64,000 nucleotides of DNA from Actinomycetales bacterium (GTDB lineage Bacteria; Actinomycetota; Actinomycetes; Actinomycetales; Microbacteriaceae). Position numbers and translations under genes: made by a program. Positions 25,268-33,144 of the stretch are shown piece by piece (position 1 is the first letter of the stretch; each line of letters starts with the position of its first letter). Location: positions 372,001-436,000 of the forward strand of contig JAFKEN010000005.1 in assembly GCA_017308515.1 (NCBI GenBank). Direction: 5' to 3'. The notes under the pieces are model-generated. The model was not told the DNA's origin and ran no database searches. It worked only from the letters and a program-made list of their open reading frames with translations.

Positions 25268-26725
25268 GTGCGACCGGGCCGAGCGGACCTGCGACGGCGC
25301 TCCCTGCGCGGAGGCCGCGACGAGCGCTCGTTCCTCGCGCGGCTGCGCGACGGGTTCGACGACTTCGCGCGGAGTTCGCCGTCGCGGTTCGCGATCCTCG
25401 TCTTCACGAGTCTGATCACGATCCTCGCGCTGCTGCTGGCGACCCCGTGGGCCGCGCGCGACCGCCAGCCGACCGACTTCGCCGACGCCCTCTTCACCGC
25501 GGTCTCGGCGATCTGCGTCACCGGACTGACGACGGTCGACATGTCGACGCACTGGTCGACCTTCGGCAACGTCGCGATCCTCATCGGCCTGCAGGTCGGC
25601 GGCATCGGCGTGCTGACCCTCGCGAGCATCCTGGGTCTCGTCGTCTCGCGCCGTCTCGGCCTGCGCCAGCGTCTCATCGCGGCGAGCGACACCAACCCGG
25701 CCCGCAGCCACGCCGGACCGGTCTCCGAGTCGCAGGCGGTGCGCCTCGGCGAGATCGGCGGACTGCTCGCGACCGTCGCGCTCTCGGCGCTCATCATCGA
25801 GGTCATCCTCATGCTCGCGCTCATCCCGCGGCTGCTGCTCTACGGTCTCGACCCCTGGGGCGCGATCTGGAAGAGCTTCTACTTCGCCGCCTCGGCCTTC
25901 ACCAACACCGGCTTCGTGCCGACGGAGGCGGGCGTCGAGCCGTTCGCGACCGACCCGTGGTTCCTCGCCGTCATCGCGTTCGGGGTGTTCCTGGGCAGCC
26001 TCGGATTCCCGGTGATCTTCGCGCTGCTGCGCTGGGCGAAGTCGCGCGCGCGGCTGTCGCTGCACGTCAAGCTCACCCTCGTCACCACGATCGGGCTGCT
26101 GTTCCTGGGCGCCATCGCGATCGGACTGCTCGAGTGGGACAACCCGCAGACCCTCGGCTCGCAGACGCCCTGGTTCCGCCCGGTGACCGCGCTGTTCACC
26201 TCCTTCATGACCCGATCGGGCGGGTTCTCGACGATCGACATCGACCAGACCGACGGCTCGACCAAGCTCGTCATGGACATGCTGATGTTCGTCGGCGGCG
26301 GCTCGGCCTCCACGGCGGGCGGCATCAAGGTCACGACCCTGGCGGTGCTGTTCCTCGCGGCGTTCGCGGAGGCCAAGGGCGACAACGACATGCAGGTCTT
26401 CGAGCGGCGCATCCCCGTCGACGTCCTGCGCCTCGCGGTCTCGGTCGTGCTGTGGGGCGCGACGATCGTGGCGACCTCGTCGATCATCATCCTGCGGATC
26501 ACCCACGACCCCCTCGACCGCGTGCTGTTCGACGTCATCTCGGCCTTCGCGACCTGCGGCCTGAGCACGGGTCTGACCGAGTCGCTCCCCGATGCCGGCA
26601 AGTACGTGCTCGCCGCGACCATGTGGGCGGGCCGGGTCGGTACCGTGACCCTGGCGGCGGCGCTGGCCGCGGCGCAGCGGCGCCAGCTGTACACCCGCGC
26701 GGAGGAGCGCCCGATCGTCGGCTGA
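25268..26725 (+). CDS. trkH: Trk/Ktr-type potassium uptake channel subunit
   Basis: A 485-residue TrkH/KtrB-family membrane protein that forms the K+ permeation path. Four P-loop repeats carry the selectivity filter glycines: AVSAICVTGLTTVD, AASAFTNTGFVPT, FMTRSGGFSTID and VISAFATCGLSTGL. The length and eight-plus-P-loop topology fit KtrB more than the longer TrkH. The N-terminal 25 residues are basic and cytoplasmic. It starts with a leaderless GTG. The cytoplasmic RCK partner follows 56 bases downstream. Confidence 0.92.
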   Translation: MRPGRADLRRRSLRGGRDERSFLARLRDGFDDFARSSPSRFAILVFTSLITILALLLATPWAARDRQPTDFADALFTAVSAICVTGLTTVDMSTHWSTFGNVAILIGLQVGGIGVLTLASILGLVVSRRLGLRQRLIAASDTNPARSHAGPVSESQAVRLGEIGGLLATVALSALIIEVILMLALIPRLLLYGLDPWGAIWKSFYFAASAFTNTGFVPTEAGVEPFATDPWFLAVIAFGVFLGSLGFPVIFALLRWAKSRARLSLHVKLTLVTTIGLLFLGAIAIGLLEWDNPQTLGSQTPWFRPVTALFTSFMTRSGGFSTIDIDQTDGSTKLVMDMLMFVGGGSASTAGGIKVTTLAVLFLAAFAEAKGDNDMQVFERRIPVDVLRLAVSVVLWGATIVATSSIIILRITHDPLDRVLFDVISAFATCGLSTGLTESLPDAGKYVLAATMWAGRVGTVTLAAALAAAQRRQLYTRAEERPIVG

Positions 26726-26781
26726 CGCCGACGGGCCGAACCGGCCGCCCCTGGCGGGGCGGGCAGAGAAGAGGACGCGAC

Positions 26782-27450
26782 ATGGTCGACAAGATCCCCC
26801 ACGACGCCCCCGTGCTCGTCATCGGTCTGGGCCGCTTCGGCGCGGCGACCGCCGGTCAGCTGCAGCGCCTCGACCGCGAGGTGCTCGGCGTCGACGAGGA
26901 TCTCGGGCTCGTGCAGAAATGGGCCGAGCGGATCACCCACACGGTGCAGGCCGACGCCCGCTCGATCGACGCGCTGCGCCAGATCGGCGCCGCCGAGTTC
27001 CAGGTCGCGGTCGTCGCGGTCGGCTCGAGCGTCGAGGCGAGCGTTCTCATCACGGCGAACCTCGTCGACCTCAAGGTGCCGCAGATCTGGGCGAAGGCGA
27101 TCAGCCAGAGCCACGGCAAGATCCTCAGCCGGATCGGAGCGAACCACGTCATCTACCCGGAGGCCGAGGCCGGCGAGCGCGTCGCGCACCTGGTCTCCGG
27201 CGGGATGATCGACTTCATCCAGTTCGACGACGACTTCGCGATCGTGAAGATGTACCCGCCCAAGCCGGTGCGCGGCATGACCCTCGCGGAGGGCGACCTG
27301 CGCAAGAAGTACGGCATCACCGTCGTCGGGGTGAAGACCCCCGGCAAGGAGTTCACCTATGCGACCCCCGACACGATGATCTCGGATCACGACCTCATCA
27401 TCGCGAGCGGCTCCACCGGAGCGCTCGACCGGTTCGCGGCGCTCTCGTAG
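26782..27450 (+). CDS. trkA: TrkA/KtrA potassium channel regulatory subunit
   Basis: A 222-residue RCK protein gating the Trk channel in response to nucleotides. The N-terminal Rossmann fold has VIGLGRFGAATAGQL (about residues 12-26) and an acidic end of strand 2 (VLGVDED). The C-terminal TrkA_C domain runs from about residue 140 (DDDFAIVKMYPPKPVRGMTL) to SDHDLIIASG. A single RCK unit is typical of Gram-positive KtrA. The ATG follows a GAAGAGGA ribosome site. It forms an operon with trkH and is convergent with proC. Confidence 0.92.
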   Translation: MVDKIPHDAPVLVIGLGRFGAATAGQLQRLDREVLGVDEDLGLVQKWAERITHTVQADARSIDALRQIGAAEFQVAVVAVGSSVEASVLITANLVDLKVPQIWAKAISQSHGKILSRIGANHVIYPEAEAGERVAHLVSGGMIDFIQFDDDFAIVKMYPPKPVRGMTLAEGDLRKKYGITVVGVKTPGKEFTYATPDTMISDHDLIIASGSTGALDRFAALS

Positions 27451-27483
27451 CGGCGCCGCGGACAGGACCGCCGCGCCCCGGCG

Positions 27484-27499
27484 CTGAGCCGCGGCTCAG
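27484..27499. terminator. palindrome between trkA and proC
   Basis: CTGAGCCGCGGCTCAG, a perfect 16-bp palindrome. It overlaps the proC stop codon and lies 34 bases beyond the trkA stop; a shared termination signal is likely. Confidence 0.45.
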
Positions 27500-28353
27500 G
27501 CGCCGGCGGCCTCGGCCGCCATCTCCCGCGAGCGGGCGAGCGCCGCGCGCATGCCCTCCTCGAACATCCCGGCGAGTCCGGCCGCCTGGTAGACGGCGAT
27601 CGCGCGCTCGGTCGAGCCCTTCGGGCTCGTGACCCGACGGCGCAGCTCGGCCGGGTCGACGTCGGAGGCGGCCAGCAGCGCGCTCGCGCCCGCGAAGGTC
27701 TCCTCGACGAGGGTGCGCGCATCCGCCGCGTCGAAGCCCATCGCGCGCGCCGCGGCGGTCATCTCCTCCATGAGCAGGAAGACGTAGGCCGGTCCGGATC
27801 CGGCGACCGTGCCGAGCGCGTCGATGCGGTCCTCGGGCAGCTCGACGACGGTGCCGACGGTCTCGAAGAGCGCGTGAACGAGGGCGCGGCCCGCGGCGTC
27901 GACGCGATCCCCCGCCGCGACCCCCGTCACGCCGCGGCGCACCGTCGACGGGGTGTTCGGCATCGTGCGCACCACGGGGTTGGGCACCCGCGCCTCCATG
28001 GTCGCGATCGTCACCCCGGCGGCGATGCTCACGACGAGCGCGCCGGGCTCGAGGGCCTCGCGGATCTCGTCGAGCAGCGCGGGCACGCCGGCCGGCTTGA
28101 CCCCCACCAGCACAAGGCGCGCGCCGGCGAGGGCCCGCGACGTCGCGCCGGGATCCTCCTCGAGGGCGAGCGACTCGACGCCCGGCAGGGCGAGCGCATC
28201 GGCCTTCGCGCGCGTGCGGTTGACGGCGGTGATGCCGCCCTCGACCGTCGCGCCCGACTCCACGACTCCCGCGACGATCGCGCCACCCATCGATCCGGCG
28301 CCGAGGACGGCGATGCGGGGCAGCACGACGGGGGGCTCGGCGGGGCTCGTCAC
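27496..28353 (-). CDS. proC: pyrroline-5-carboxylate reductase
   Basis: A 285-residue NAD(P)H-dependent enzyme for the last step of proline synthesis. The dinucleotide loop is AVLGAGSMGGAIVAG (about residues 14-28). Conserved landmarks are KPAGVPALLDEI, MPNTPSTVRRGVTG, the C-terminal helix block ALGTVAGSGPAYVFLLMEEMT and SPKGSTERAI with the Tyr/Ser/Thr substrate pocket. The GTG at 28353 is chosen: it is six bases from a TACACT -10 box, while the open frame upstream is antisense to the next gene. In mycobacteria proC abuts the HTH and bS22 genes; here the Trk genes intervene. Confidence 0.93.
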   Translation of the reverse strand: MTSPAEPPVVLPRIAVLGAGSMGGAIVAGVVESGATVEGGITAVNRTRAKADALALPGVESLALEEDPGATSRALAGARLVLVGVKPAGVPALLDEIREALEPGALVVSIAAGVTIATMEARVPNPVVRTMPNTPSTVRRGVTGVAAGDRVDAAGRALVHALFETVGTVVELPEDRIDALGTVAGSGPAYVFLLMEEMTAAARAMGFDAADARTLVEETFAGASALLAASDVDPAELRRRVTSPKGSTERAIAVYQAAGLAGMFEEGMRAALARSREMAAEAAGA

Positions 28354-28359
28354 GCCCGG

Positions 28360-28365
28360 AGTGTA
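28360..28365 (-). promoter_or_regulatory. -10 box of proC
   Basis: TACACT on the minus strand ends six bases before the proC GTG at 28353. Confidence 0.55.
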
Positions 28366-28396
28366 ACGTGAGGGTTCGGACGAGCGAGGAGCGGCA

Positions 28397-29359
28397 GTGA
28401 GCGCGTCGGGCGGCACGAGAGCGATCGTCGCGGCATTCGCCGCGAACCTGGGCATCGCCATCACCAAGTTCGTGGCCTTCCTGTTCTCGGGGTCGAGTTC
28501 GATGCTCGCCGAGTCGGTGCACTCGGTCGCCGACTCGGGCAATCAGCTGCTGCTCATGGTCGGCAACCGGCGCGCGCGCCGGAAGGCCGACGCCGAGCAC
28601 CCCTTCGGCTACGGCCGGGAACGGTACGTCTTCGCCTTCGTCGTGGCGATCATCCTGTTCTCGGTCGGCGGCGTGTTCTCGCTCTACGAGGGCGTCGAGA
28701 AGATCACCCACCCGCATCCGCTCGAGAACTGGTGGCTGCCGGTCGTGGTGCTGCTCATCGCGATCGGGCTCGAGTCGTTCTCGCTGCGCACCGCGATGGT
28801 CGAGTCGAACAAGATCCGCGGGCGCGAGACCTGGATCCAGTTCGTGCGTCGCGCGAAGCAGCCGGAGCTGCCGGTCGTCCTGCTCGAAGACGTCGCGGCC
28901 CTCACCGGCCTCGTCTTCGCGCTGCTCGGGGTCGGGCTGACCGTGCTCACCGGCGACCCGCTGTGGGACGGGGTGGGCACGATCGCGATCGGCGTGCTGC
29001 TCGTGCTCGTCGCCATCATCCTCGGCGTCGAGACCCAGAGCCTGCTCGTCGGCGAGGGGGCCAAGCCCGCCGACGTGGAGAGGATCCGCGACGCGATCAA
29101 CGCCGAGCCGCGGGTCGAGTCGCTCATCCACATGAAGACGCTCTACCTCGGGCCCGACGAGCTGCTCGTCGCGGCGAAGATCGCGGTGCCCAAGAGTGCG
29201 ACCGCGCGCGACGTGGCGACCACGATCGACGCGACCGAGGCGGCGATCCGCGAGGCGGTGCCCGTCGCCCGGGTGATCTACCTCGAGCCCGACATCCACC
29301 GACCGCCGAGCGGCGCCGCGCCGCCGACCGACGCCATCGTCATCAAGAGCGCGGACTGA
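28397..29359 (+). CDS. cation diffusion facilitator transporter
   Basis: A 320-residue CDF-family divalent metal/proton antiporter. Helix 2 carries AESVHSVADSGNQ, the HxxxD half of the transport site. Helix 5 carries LLEDVAALTGLVFALLG in place of the second HxxxD, an arrangement seen in one CDF subgroup. A cytoplasmic domain (about residues 215-300, ending near VIYLEPDIH) follows. The metal cannot be called. The GTG follows a GAGGAG ribosome site and the gene is divergent from proC. The small membrane protein downstream is probably co-transcribed. Confidence 0.85.
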   Translation: MSASGGTRAIVAAFAANLGIAITKFVAFLFSGSSSMLAESVHSVADSGNQLLLMVGNRRARRKADAEHPFGYGRERYVFAFVVAIILFSVGGVFSLYEGVEKITHPHPLENWWLPVVVLLIAIGLESFSLRTAMVESNKIRGRETWIQFVRRAKQPELPVVLLEDVAALTGLVFALLGVGLTVLTGDPLWDGVGTIAIGVLLVLVAIILGVETQSLLVGEGAKPADVERIRDAINAEPRVESLIHMKTLYLGPDELLVAAKIAVPKSATARDVATTIDATEAAIREAVPVARVIYLEPDIHRPPSGAAPPTDAIVIKSAD

Positions 29360-29381
29360 CCGACCCGATCAGGAGACCCCC

Positions 29382-29741
29382 TTGCAGTTCCTCCAGTACG
29401 TCTTCTTCGCCCTGCACATGCTCGGCCTCGCGGCCATCGTCGGCTCGTTCTTCGTCAAGCTGCGCGCCAAGAGCGACTTCCCGACCGGGCTCGTGCTCGC
29501 GGGGGCCATCACCCAGCTCGTCAGCGGCCTCGCGCTCGTCGGCATGGCCTACGCGCTCGGCAACGGCGACCACGTCAACAACGCGAAGATCGCGGTGAAG
29601 CTGATCATCGCCGTCATCGTGCTCGTCGCGGCGATCGTCGCCTTCGTCGTGCAGCGTCGCGGCGGCCGCGTACAGCCGGCGTTCCACACCGCGGGCGGCC
29701 TCGCGGTCGTCAACCTGCTGGTCGCGACGCTCTGGCACTGA
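29382..29741 (+). CDS. small four-helix membrane protein
   Basis: A 119-residue hydrophobic protein with four predicted helices (about residues 5-25, 35-55, 68-88 and 98-117). The second part has QRRGGRVQPAFHTAGGLAVVNL between helices 3 and 4. Homologues are widespread in Microbacteriaceae as hypothetical membrane proteins; I cannot assign a function. The TTG start is supported by AGGAGA eleven bases upstream; no ATG or GTG fits the first helix. It lies 22 bases after the CDF gene, probably in one operon. Confidence 0.7.
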   Translation: MQFLQYVFFALHMLGLAAIVGSFFVKLRAKSDFPTGLVLAGAITQLVSGLALVGMAYALGNGDHVNNAKIAVKLIIAVIVLVAAIVAFVVQRRGGRVQPAFHTAGGLAVVNLLVATLWH

Positions 29742-29762
29742 GCGCGCGCGACTGAGCCGCGG

Positions 29763-30212
29763 CTAGCGTCGCGAGGCGAAGAACTCCCGCAGCAGCGCGG
29801 CGCTCTCCGCGGCCCGCACGCCGGCGACCACTTCGACGGCGTGCGGCAGCCGCCGGTCGCGCAGCAGATCGTGCACGCTTCCCGCGGCACCGGCCTTCTC
29901 GTCCCACGCGCCGAACACGACGCGCGGCACGCGCGCCTGCAGGATCGCGCCGGCGCACATCGTGCACGGCTCCAGGGTCACCACGAGCGTCGTCCCGTCG
30001 AGCTGCCAGCCCCCGCGGGCCGCGGCGCCCGCCCGCAGCGCCTCGACCTCGGCGTGCGCGAGCGGGTCGCCGCTCGCCTCCCGGCGGTTGAGACCGGTGC
30101 CGAGCACGGATCCGTCGGCCGCCAGCAGCACCGCCCCGACCGGCACGTCGTCGCTCGCGAGCGCCGCGCGGGCCTCGCCGAGCGCGAGGGTCATCGCCTC
30201 GTCGTCGGTCAT
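29763..30212 (-). CDS. tadA: tRNA adenosine(34) deaminase
   Basis: A 149-residue zinc deaminase that converts A34 to inosine in the anticodon of tRNA-Arg(ACG). The zinc site and catalytic glutamate are HAE (residues 53-55) and PCTMC (82-86); [19 protein letters not shown] follows as in TadA. The N-terminal segment [10 protein letters not shown] is typical. The ATG has a strong GGGAGGG ribosome site. Its substrate, tRNA-Arg with anticodon ACG, is encoded at 60967-61042 in this window. Confidence 0.92.
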   Translation of the reverse strand: MTDDEAMTLALGEARAALASDDVPVGAVLLAADGSVLGTGLNRREASGDPLAHAEVEALRAGAAARGGWQLDGTTLVVTLEPCTMCAGAILQARVPRVVFGAWDEKAGAAGSVHDLLRDRRLPHAVEVVAGVRAAESAALLREFFASRR

Positions 30213-30279
30213 CCGCCCTCCCGTCGTCGGTCGCGAACGCTCGCGCCGGATCGGCGGTCACCGGGCCTCCCGCCGTCGC

Positions 30280-30285
30280 TAGCAT
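30280..30285 (+). promoter_or_regulatory. -10 box of upp
   Basis: TAGCAT ends seven bases before the upp ATG at 30293, predicting a leaderless message. Confidence 0.55.
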
Positions 30286-30292
30286 CGAGCGT

Positions 30293-30925
30293 ATGCGACT
30301 GCATGTGGCCGACCACCCGCTCATCACCCACAAGATCACGGTGCTGCGCGACAAGGAGACCCCGTCGCCGACCTTCCGCCAGCTCGTCGAGGAGCTGGTG
30401 ACGCTGCTGGCCTATGAGGCGACCCGCAACGTGCGCACCCGCGAGGTGCAGATCACCACGCCGGTCGCGCCGACCACCGGGCTCTGGATCGCCGACCCGA
30501 AGCCGCTCGTCGTGCCGATCCTGCGCGCGGGTCTCGGCATGCTCGACGGCATGGTCAAGCTCGTGCCGACCGCCGAGGTCGGGTTCCTGGGCATGATGCG
30601 CGACGAGGAGACTCTGCAGCCCACCACCTACGCGAACCGGCTGCCCGACGACCTCTCCGACCGGCAGTGCTTCGTGCTGGATCCGATGCTCGCCACCGGC
30701 GGCTCCCTCACCGCCGCCATCCGCTACCTCCTCGACCGCGGCGCCGTCGACGTGACGGCGATCTGCCTGCTCGGCGCGCCGGAGGGCGTGAAGGCCGTCG
30801 AGGAGGCCTTCCCCGACGCCGACGTGACGATCGTGCTGGGCGCTCTCGACGAGAAGCTCAACGAGGTGGGCTACATCGTGCCGGGCCTCGGCGACGCGGG
30901 CGACCGGCTCTACGGGCTGGTCTGA
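30293..30925 (+). CDS. upp: uracil phosphoribosyltransferase
   Basis: A 210-residue pyrimidine salvage enzyme that makes UMP from uracil and PRPP. The PRPP-binding loop [16 protein letters not shown] lies at about residues 125-140. Other conserved blocks are the N-terminal [29 protein letters not shown] and the C-terminal [15 protein letters not shown] (uracil pocket). The length and ends match the family exactly. It starts with a leaderless ATG. It lies between tadA (divergent) and the leader ORF of the winged-helix regulator. Confidence 0.96.
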   Translation: MRLHVADHPLITHKITVLRDKETPSPTFRQLVEELVTLLAYEATRNVRTREVQITTPVAPTTGLWIADPKPLVVPILRAGLGMLDGMVKLVPTAEVGFLGMMRDEETLQPTTYANRLPDDLSDRQCFVLDPMLATGGSLTAAIRYLLDRGAVDVTAICLLGAPEGVKAVEEAFPDADVTIVLGALDEKLNEVGYIVPGLGDAGDRLYGLV

Positions 30926-30985
30926 GCCCGCGTCGGCTGCCGCGCGCGAGCCTGGCCGCCGTGGCGCGCGGCGCGGCTGCGCGGC

Positions 30986-31015
30986 TTGACGCCGTCGCGC
31001 GGCGTGCGTCATGCT
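30986..31015 (+). promoter_or_regulatory. promoter of the cysteine leader ORF
   Basis: TTGACG (30986-30991), an 18-base spacer and CATGCT (31010-31015). The expected start falls on or next to the A of the leader ATG at 31023. This is one of the few sites in the window with a good match to both the -35 and -10 boxes. Confidence 0.6.
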
Positions 31016-31022
31016 GTGCGGC

Positions 31023-31124
31023 ATGACCGCCCACGCGCGCCCTGCGACCTCCCTCGAGGCCTTCGGCATGCCCGGCATGATGATGCCGGGTCGCGCGGTC
31101 ATGTGTTGTCGAATGTGCGGCTGA
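31023..31124 (+). CDS. leaderless cysteine-containing leader peptide
   Basis: A 33-codon ORF in the otherwise empty interval after upp. It encodes a Met-rich middle (GMPGMMMPG) and ends MCCRMCG-stop, with cysteines at positions 28, 29 and 32. The tandem cysteines use TGT TGT followed by CGA, codons this genome otherwise avoids. The ATG lies seven bases after a -10 box, so the message is leaderless. In mycobacteria, leaderless polycysteine ORFs act as cysteine-sensing attenuators upstream of sulfur genes; the same logic is inferred here. The next gene encodes a winged-helix regulator. It is possibly translated only for regulation, with no role for the peptide itself. Confidence 0.55.
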   Translation: MTAHARPATSLEAFGMPGMMMPGRAVMCCRMCG

Positions 31125-31149
31125 TCACTTCCGCCCCTCCCCGGCTCCC

Positions 31150-31179
31150 CGACCCGACGGCACCGCCGTCGCGGGGTCG
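31150..31179 (+). promoter_or_regulatory. imperfect hairpin in the leader of the winged-helix gene
   Basis: CGACCC GACGGC, loop ACC, GCCGTC, a GCG bulge and GGGTCG form a 12-bp stem. It begins 25 bases after the leader ORF stop and ends just before a GTG (31183) in frame with the regulator. It lacks a T-run; it could hide a GGGG ribosome site for that GTG or serve as a Rho-type signal. Confidence 0.4.
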
Positions 31180-31359
31180 AGCGTGAGCCGCCCGTCGTCG
31201 GACGATCCCGTCCGACCCGGACCCGGGCAGCCCCCCGCACCGAACGCGGGCGAGCACCCCGATCGCACAGCACCGCGGCCCTCCGGCCCCGACGCCGACC
31301 CCGGTCACCCGACCGACGCGTCGCCGGAAGCGAGCCCCGCTCCCGAAGGATTCGACACC

Positions 31360-32187
31360 ATGTCCCTGGCCACCATCGACACCCTGCACCCCGCCCCGCG
31401 CCCCGAGCCCACGAGCGAGACGCCCGAGCGGCACCCCGCTCCGCGGATCGTCGGCACCGCCTCGGCGCGCCCCGAGCCGCGCCCCGCCGTGCGCGGGAGC
31501 GTGCCCGGCTCGCCCGCCGCACGGGCGGTCGCGACCCCGGCGGCGCGCATCCGCGCCGTTCCCGAGGGCACCGAGCCGCGCGGATTCGCGCTCTACGTCG
31601 GCCTCGACGAGGTCAAGGCCGCGAGCGCGGGCGTCGACCTGCCGGTGCTCGTCGCGCGCCTGCGCGAGGTGCTCGCCGAGATCGCGCCGGAGGCCGAGAC
31701 CTTCGCGACGGTCGCGCTCGCCCCGACCGGATCCGGCGGCCGCGACGTCGACGTCGTGCGGCTCGCCCTGCAGGACCCGGCCGCCCTCGCGCGCCAGCGC
31801 CGCGAGCGGGCGGAGGCCGCGGAGGAGGCGCGCAAGCCCGCCGAGCCGCGCGCCGGCGTCGTCATCGACATCTCGCGCAAGCGCGTACTGCTCGAGGGCG
31901 AGGTCGCCCCGCTGACCTACACCGAGTTCGAGCTGCTGCAGTTCCTCGTGCTGCGCGAGGGGCGCACGATCGACCGGGCGGAGATCATCGCGACGCTCTG
32001 GGCCGACGCGACCGGCGACGAGGTGCCCAACGCGCGCACGATCGACGTGCACGTGCGACGGCTGCGCAGCAAGCTCGGCGGCTATGAAGACATCGTGCGC
32101 ACGGTGCGCGGCGCGGGCTACCGCTTCGACCGGCACGCCGACGTCGCGATCCGCTGGGCCTCGACGCCCTCGCCCGACGTCTTCTGA
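31360..32187 (+). CDS. winged-helix (OmpR/PhoB-type) DNA-binding protein without receiver
   Basis: A 275-residue protein. The N-terminal 60 residues are proline-rich. A middle domain (about residues 68-140, RGFALYVGLDEVKAASAGVD onward) is unrecognised. The C-terminus (about 165-260) is a Trans_reg_C winged helix: LTYTEFELLQFLVLREGRTI, then ARTIDVHVRRLRSKLGG and the wing TVRGAGYRF. No phospho-acceptor domain is present. ATG 31360 is chosen because of the ribosome site CGAAGGA nine bases upstream; the frame is open back to a GTG at 31183, adding 59 low-complexity residues. The gene sits about 235 bases downstream of a cysteine leader ORF. Confidence 0.75.
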   Translation: MSLATIDTLHPAPRPEPTSETPERHPAPRIVGTASARPEPRPAVRGSVPGSPAARAVATPAARIRAVPEGTEPRGFALYVGLDEVKAASAGVDLPVLVARLREVLAEIAPEAETFATVALAPTGSGGRDVDVVRLALQDPAALARQRRERAEAAEEARKPAEPRAGVVIDISRKRVLLEGEVAPLTYTEFELLQFLVLREGRTIDRAEIIATLWADATGDEVPNARTIDVHVRRLRSKLGGYEDIVRTVRGAGYRFDRHADVAIRWASTPSPDVF

Positions 32188-32203
32188 GACGCGCGGGCGG
32201 CGC

Positions 32204-32209
32204 TACGCT
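32204..32209 (+). promoter_or_regulatory. -10 box of the lipoprotein gene at 32216
   Basis: TACGCT ends six bases before the ATG at 32216. The preceding stop codon is at 32185-32187, so the gene can be transcribed separately from the regulator. Confidence 0.5.
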
Positions 32210-32215
32210 CGCGCC

Positions 32216-33136
32216 ATGACCCGACCGGCGGCGCGCACCACCGTGGCGCTCGCCGCCGTCGCGCTCGGCGCGGCGGTCGCGCTCGGCGGCTGCGCGGGCG
32301 GCGGGTCGGGGGATGGGCCGGGCGGCGCCGCCCCGAGCGCCACCCCCCTGGGCCCCGCGGATCTGCCCGGCGTGCGCGTGGAGGTCTCCCAGCCGCGCAC
32401 CGACATCGCGCTCGGGCGGATCGCGATCCAGGTGCAGAACGGCGGCGACGCGCCGCTCGAACTGGCGACGGCCGCGCTGCGCGGTGACCCGCTCGACGCG
32501 CCGCTGACGTGGACCGGCCGCCCGACCTCGACGATCGCGCCCGGCCGCGCTCTCGACCTGCGCGTCGAGCTCGGCGGGTGGGACTGCGCCGCCGACGGCG
32601 ACGCCCCGCTCGAGGTCGCGGTGGCCCTCGCCGATGGACGCGCCGCGGTGCTCCCGGCGAGCGACCCGACGCGGGTGATCCCCGGCCTGCACGAACTCGG
32701 CTGCCTCGAGCAGGCGGTCGCCGCGATCGTCGCCCTGCGCTCGAGCGCGGTGGAGAGCGACCAGGCGGCGGGGCATCCCGCGACCCTCGTGCTCGCGGCC
32801 GAGCCGACCGGCGCGGCCGGATCGGTGCGGATCGAGTCGGTGCGCAGCACGACCCTCGTCGCGCCCTTCGACGGGGTCTCGGGTGTCGGCGTGCTCGCGC
32901 TCGGGGTCGAGCTGGGGGCGGACGGCCCCTCCGAGATGCGGATCCCGCTCGTGCCCAACCGCTGCGACCCGCACGCGCTCGCGGAAGACAAGGTCGGCAC
33001 GCGCATCCCCCTCGACGTCACGGTGACGGCGGCCGACGGCACCGAGACCTCCGGTCGGATCGTGCTGAGCGCGGATGACGCGATGCGCACCGCGCTGCAC
33101 GGCTTCTACGCGAGCTTCTGCGCTCTCGGCCCCTGA
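32216..33136 (+). CDS. predicted lipoprotein of unknown function
   Basis: A 306-residue exported protein with a signal peptide and lipobox LGGC (cysteine near residue 26), then a Gly/Ser linker. The mature region begins GVRVEVSQPRTDIALGRIAIQVQNGGDAPLELA (read in parts), an Ig-like beta-sandwich pattern. Three later cysteines (GGWDCAADG, LGCLEQA, PNRCDPHAL) plus one in the C-terminal FCALGP could pair as disulfides. No enzymatic motif is seen. It has its own leaderless promoter. The position next to a winged-helix regulator does not indicate a role. Confidence 0.65.
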   Translation: MTRPAARTTVALAAVALGAAVALGGCAGGGSGDGPGGAAPSATPLGPADLPGVRVEVSQPRTDIALGRIAIQVQNGGDAPLELATAALRGDPLDAPLTWTGRPTSTIAPGRALDLRVELGGWDCAADGDAPLEVAVALADGRAAVLPASDPTRVIPGLHELGCLEQAVAAIVALRSSAVESDQAAGHPATLVLAAEPTGAAGSVRIESVRSTTLVAPFDGVSGVGVLALGVELGADGPSEMRIPLVPNRCDPHALAEDKVGTRIPLDVTVTAADGTETSGRIVLSADDAMRTALHGFYASFCALGP

Positions 33137-33144
33137 GCACTCGG

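Noticed and set aside
31183-31359. N-terminal extension of the winged-helix protein from GTG 31183
   Set aside because: Low-complexity Pro/Asp/Ser composition with weaker codon bias and a GTG next to a hairpin. ATG 31360 has a proper ribosome site. Kept as an alternative start only.
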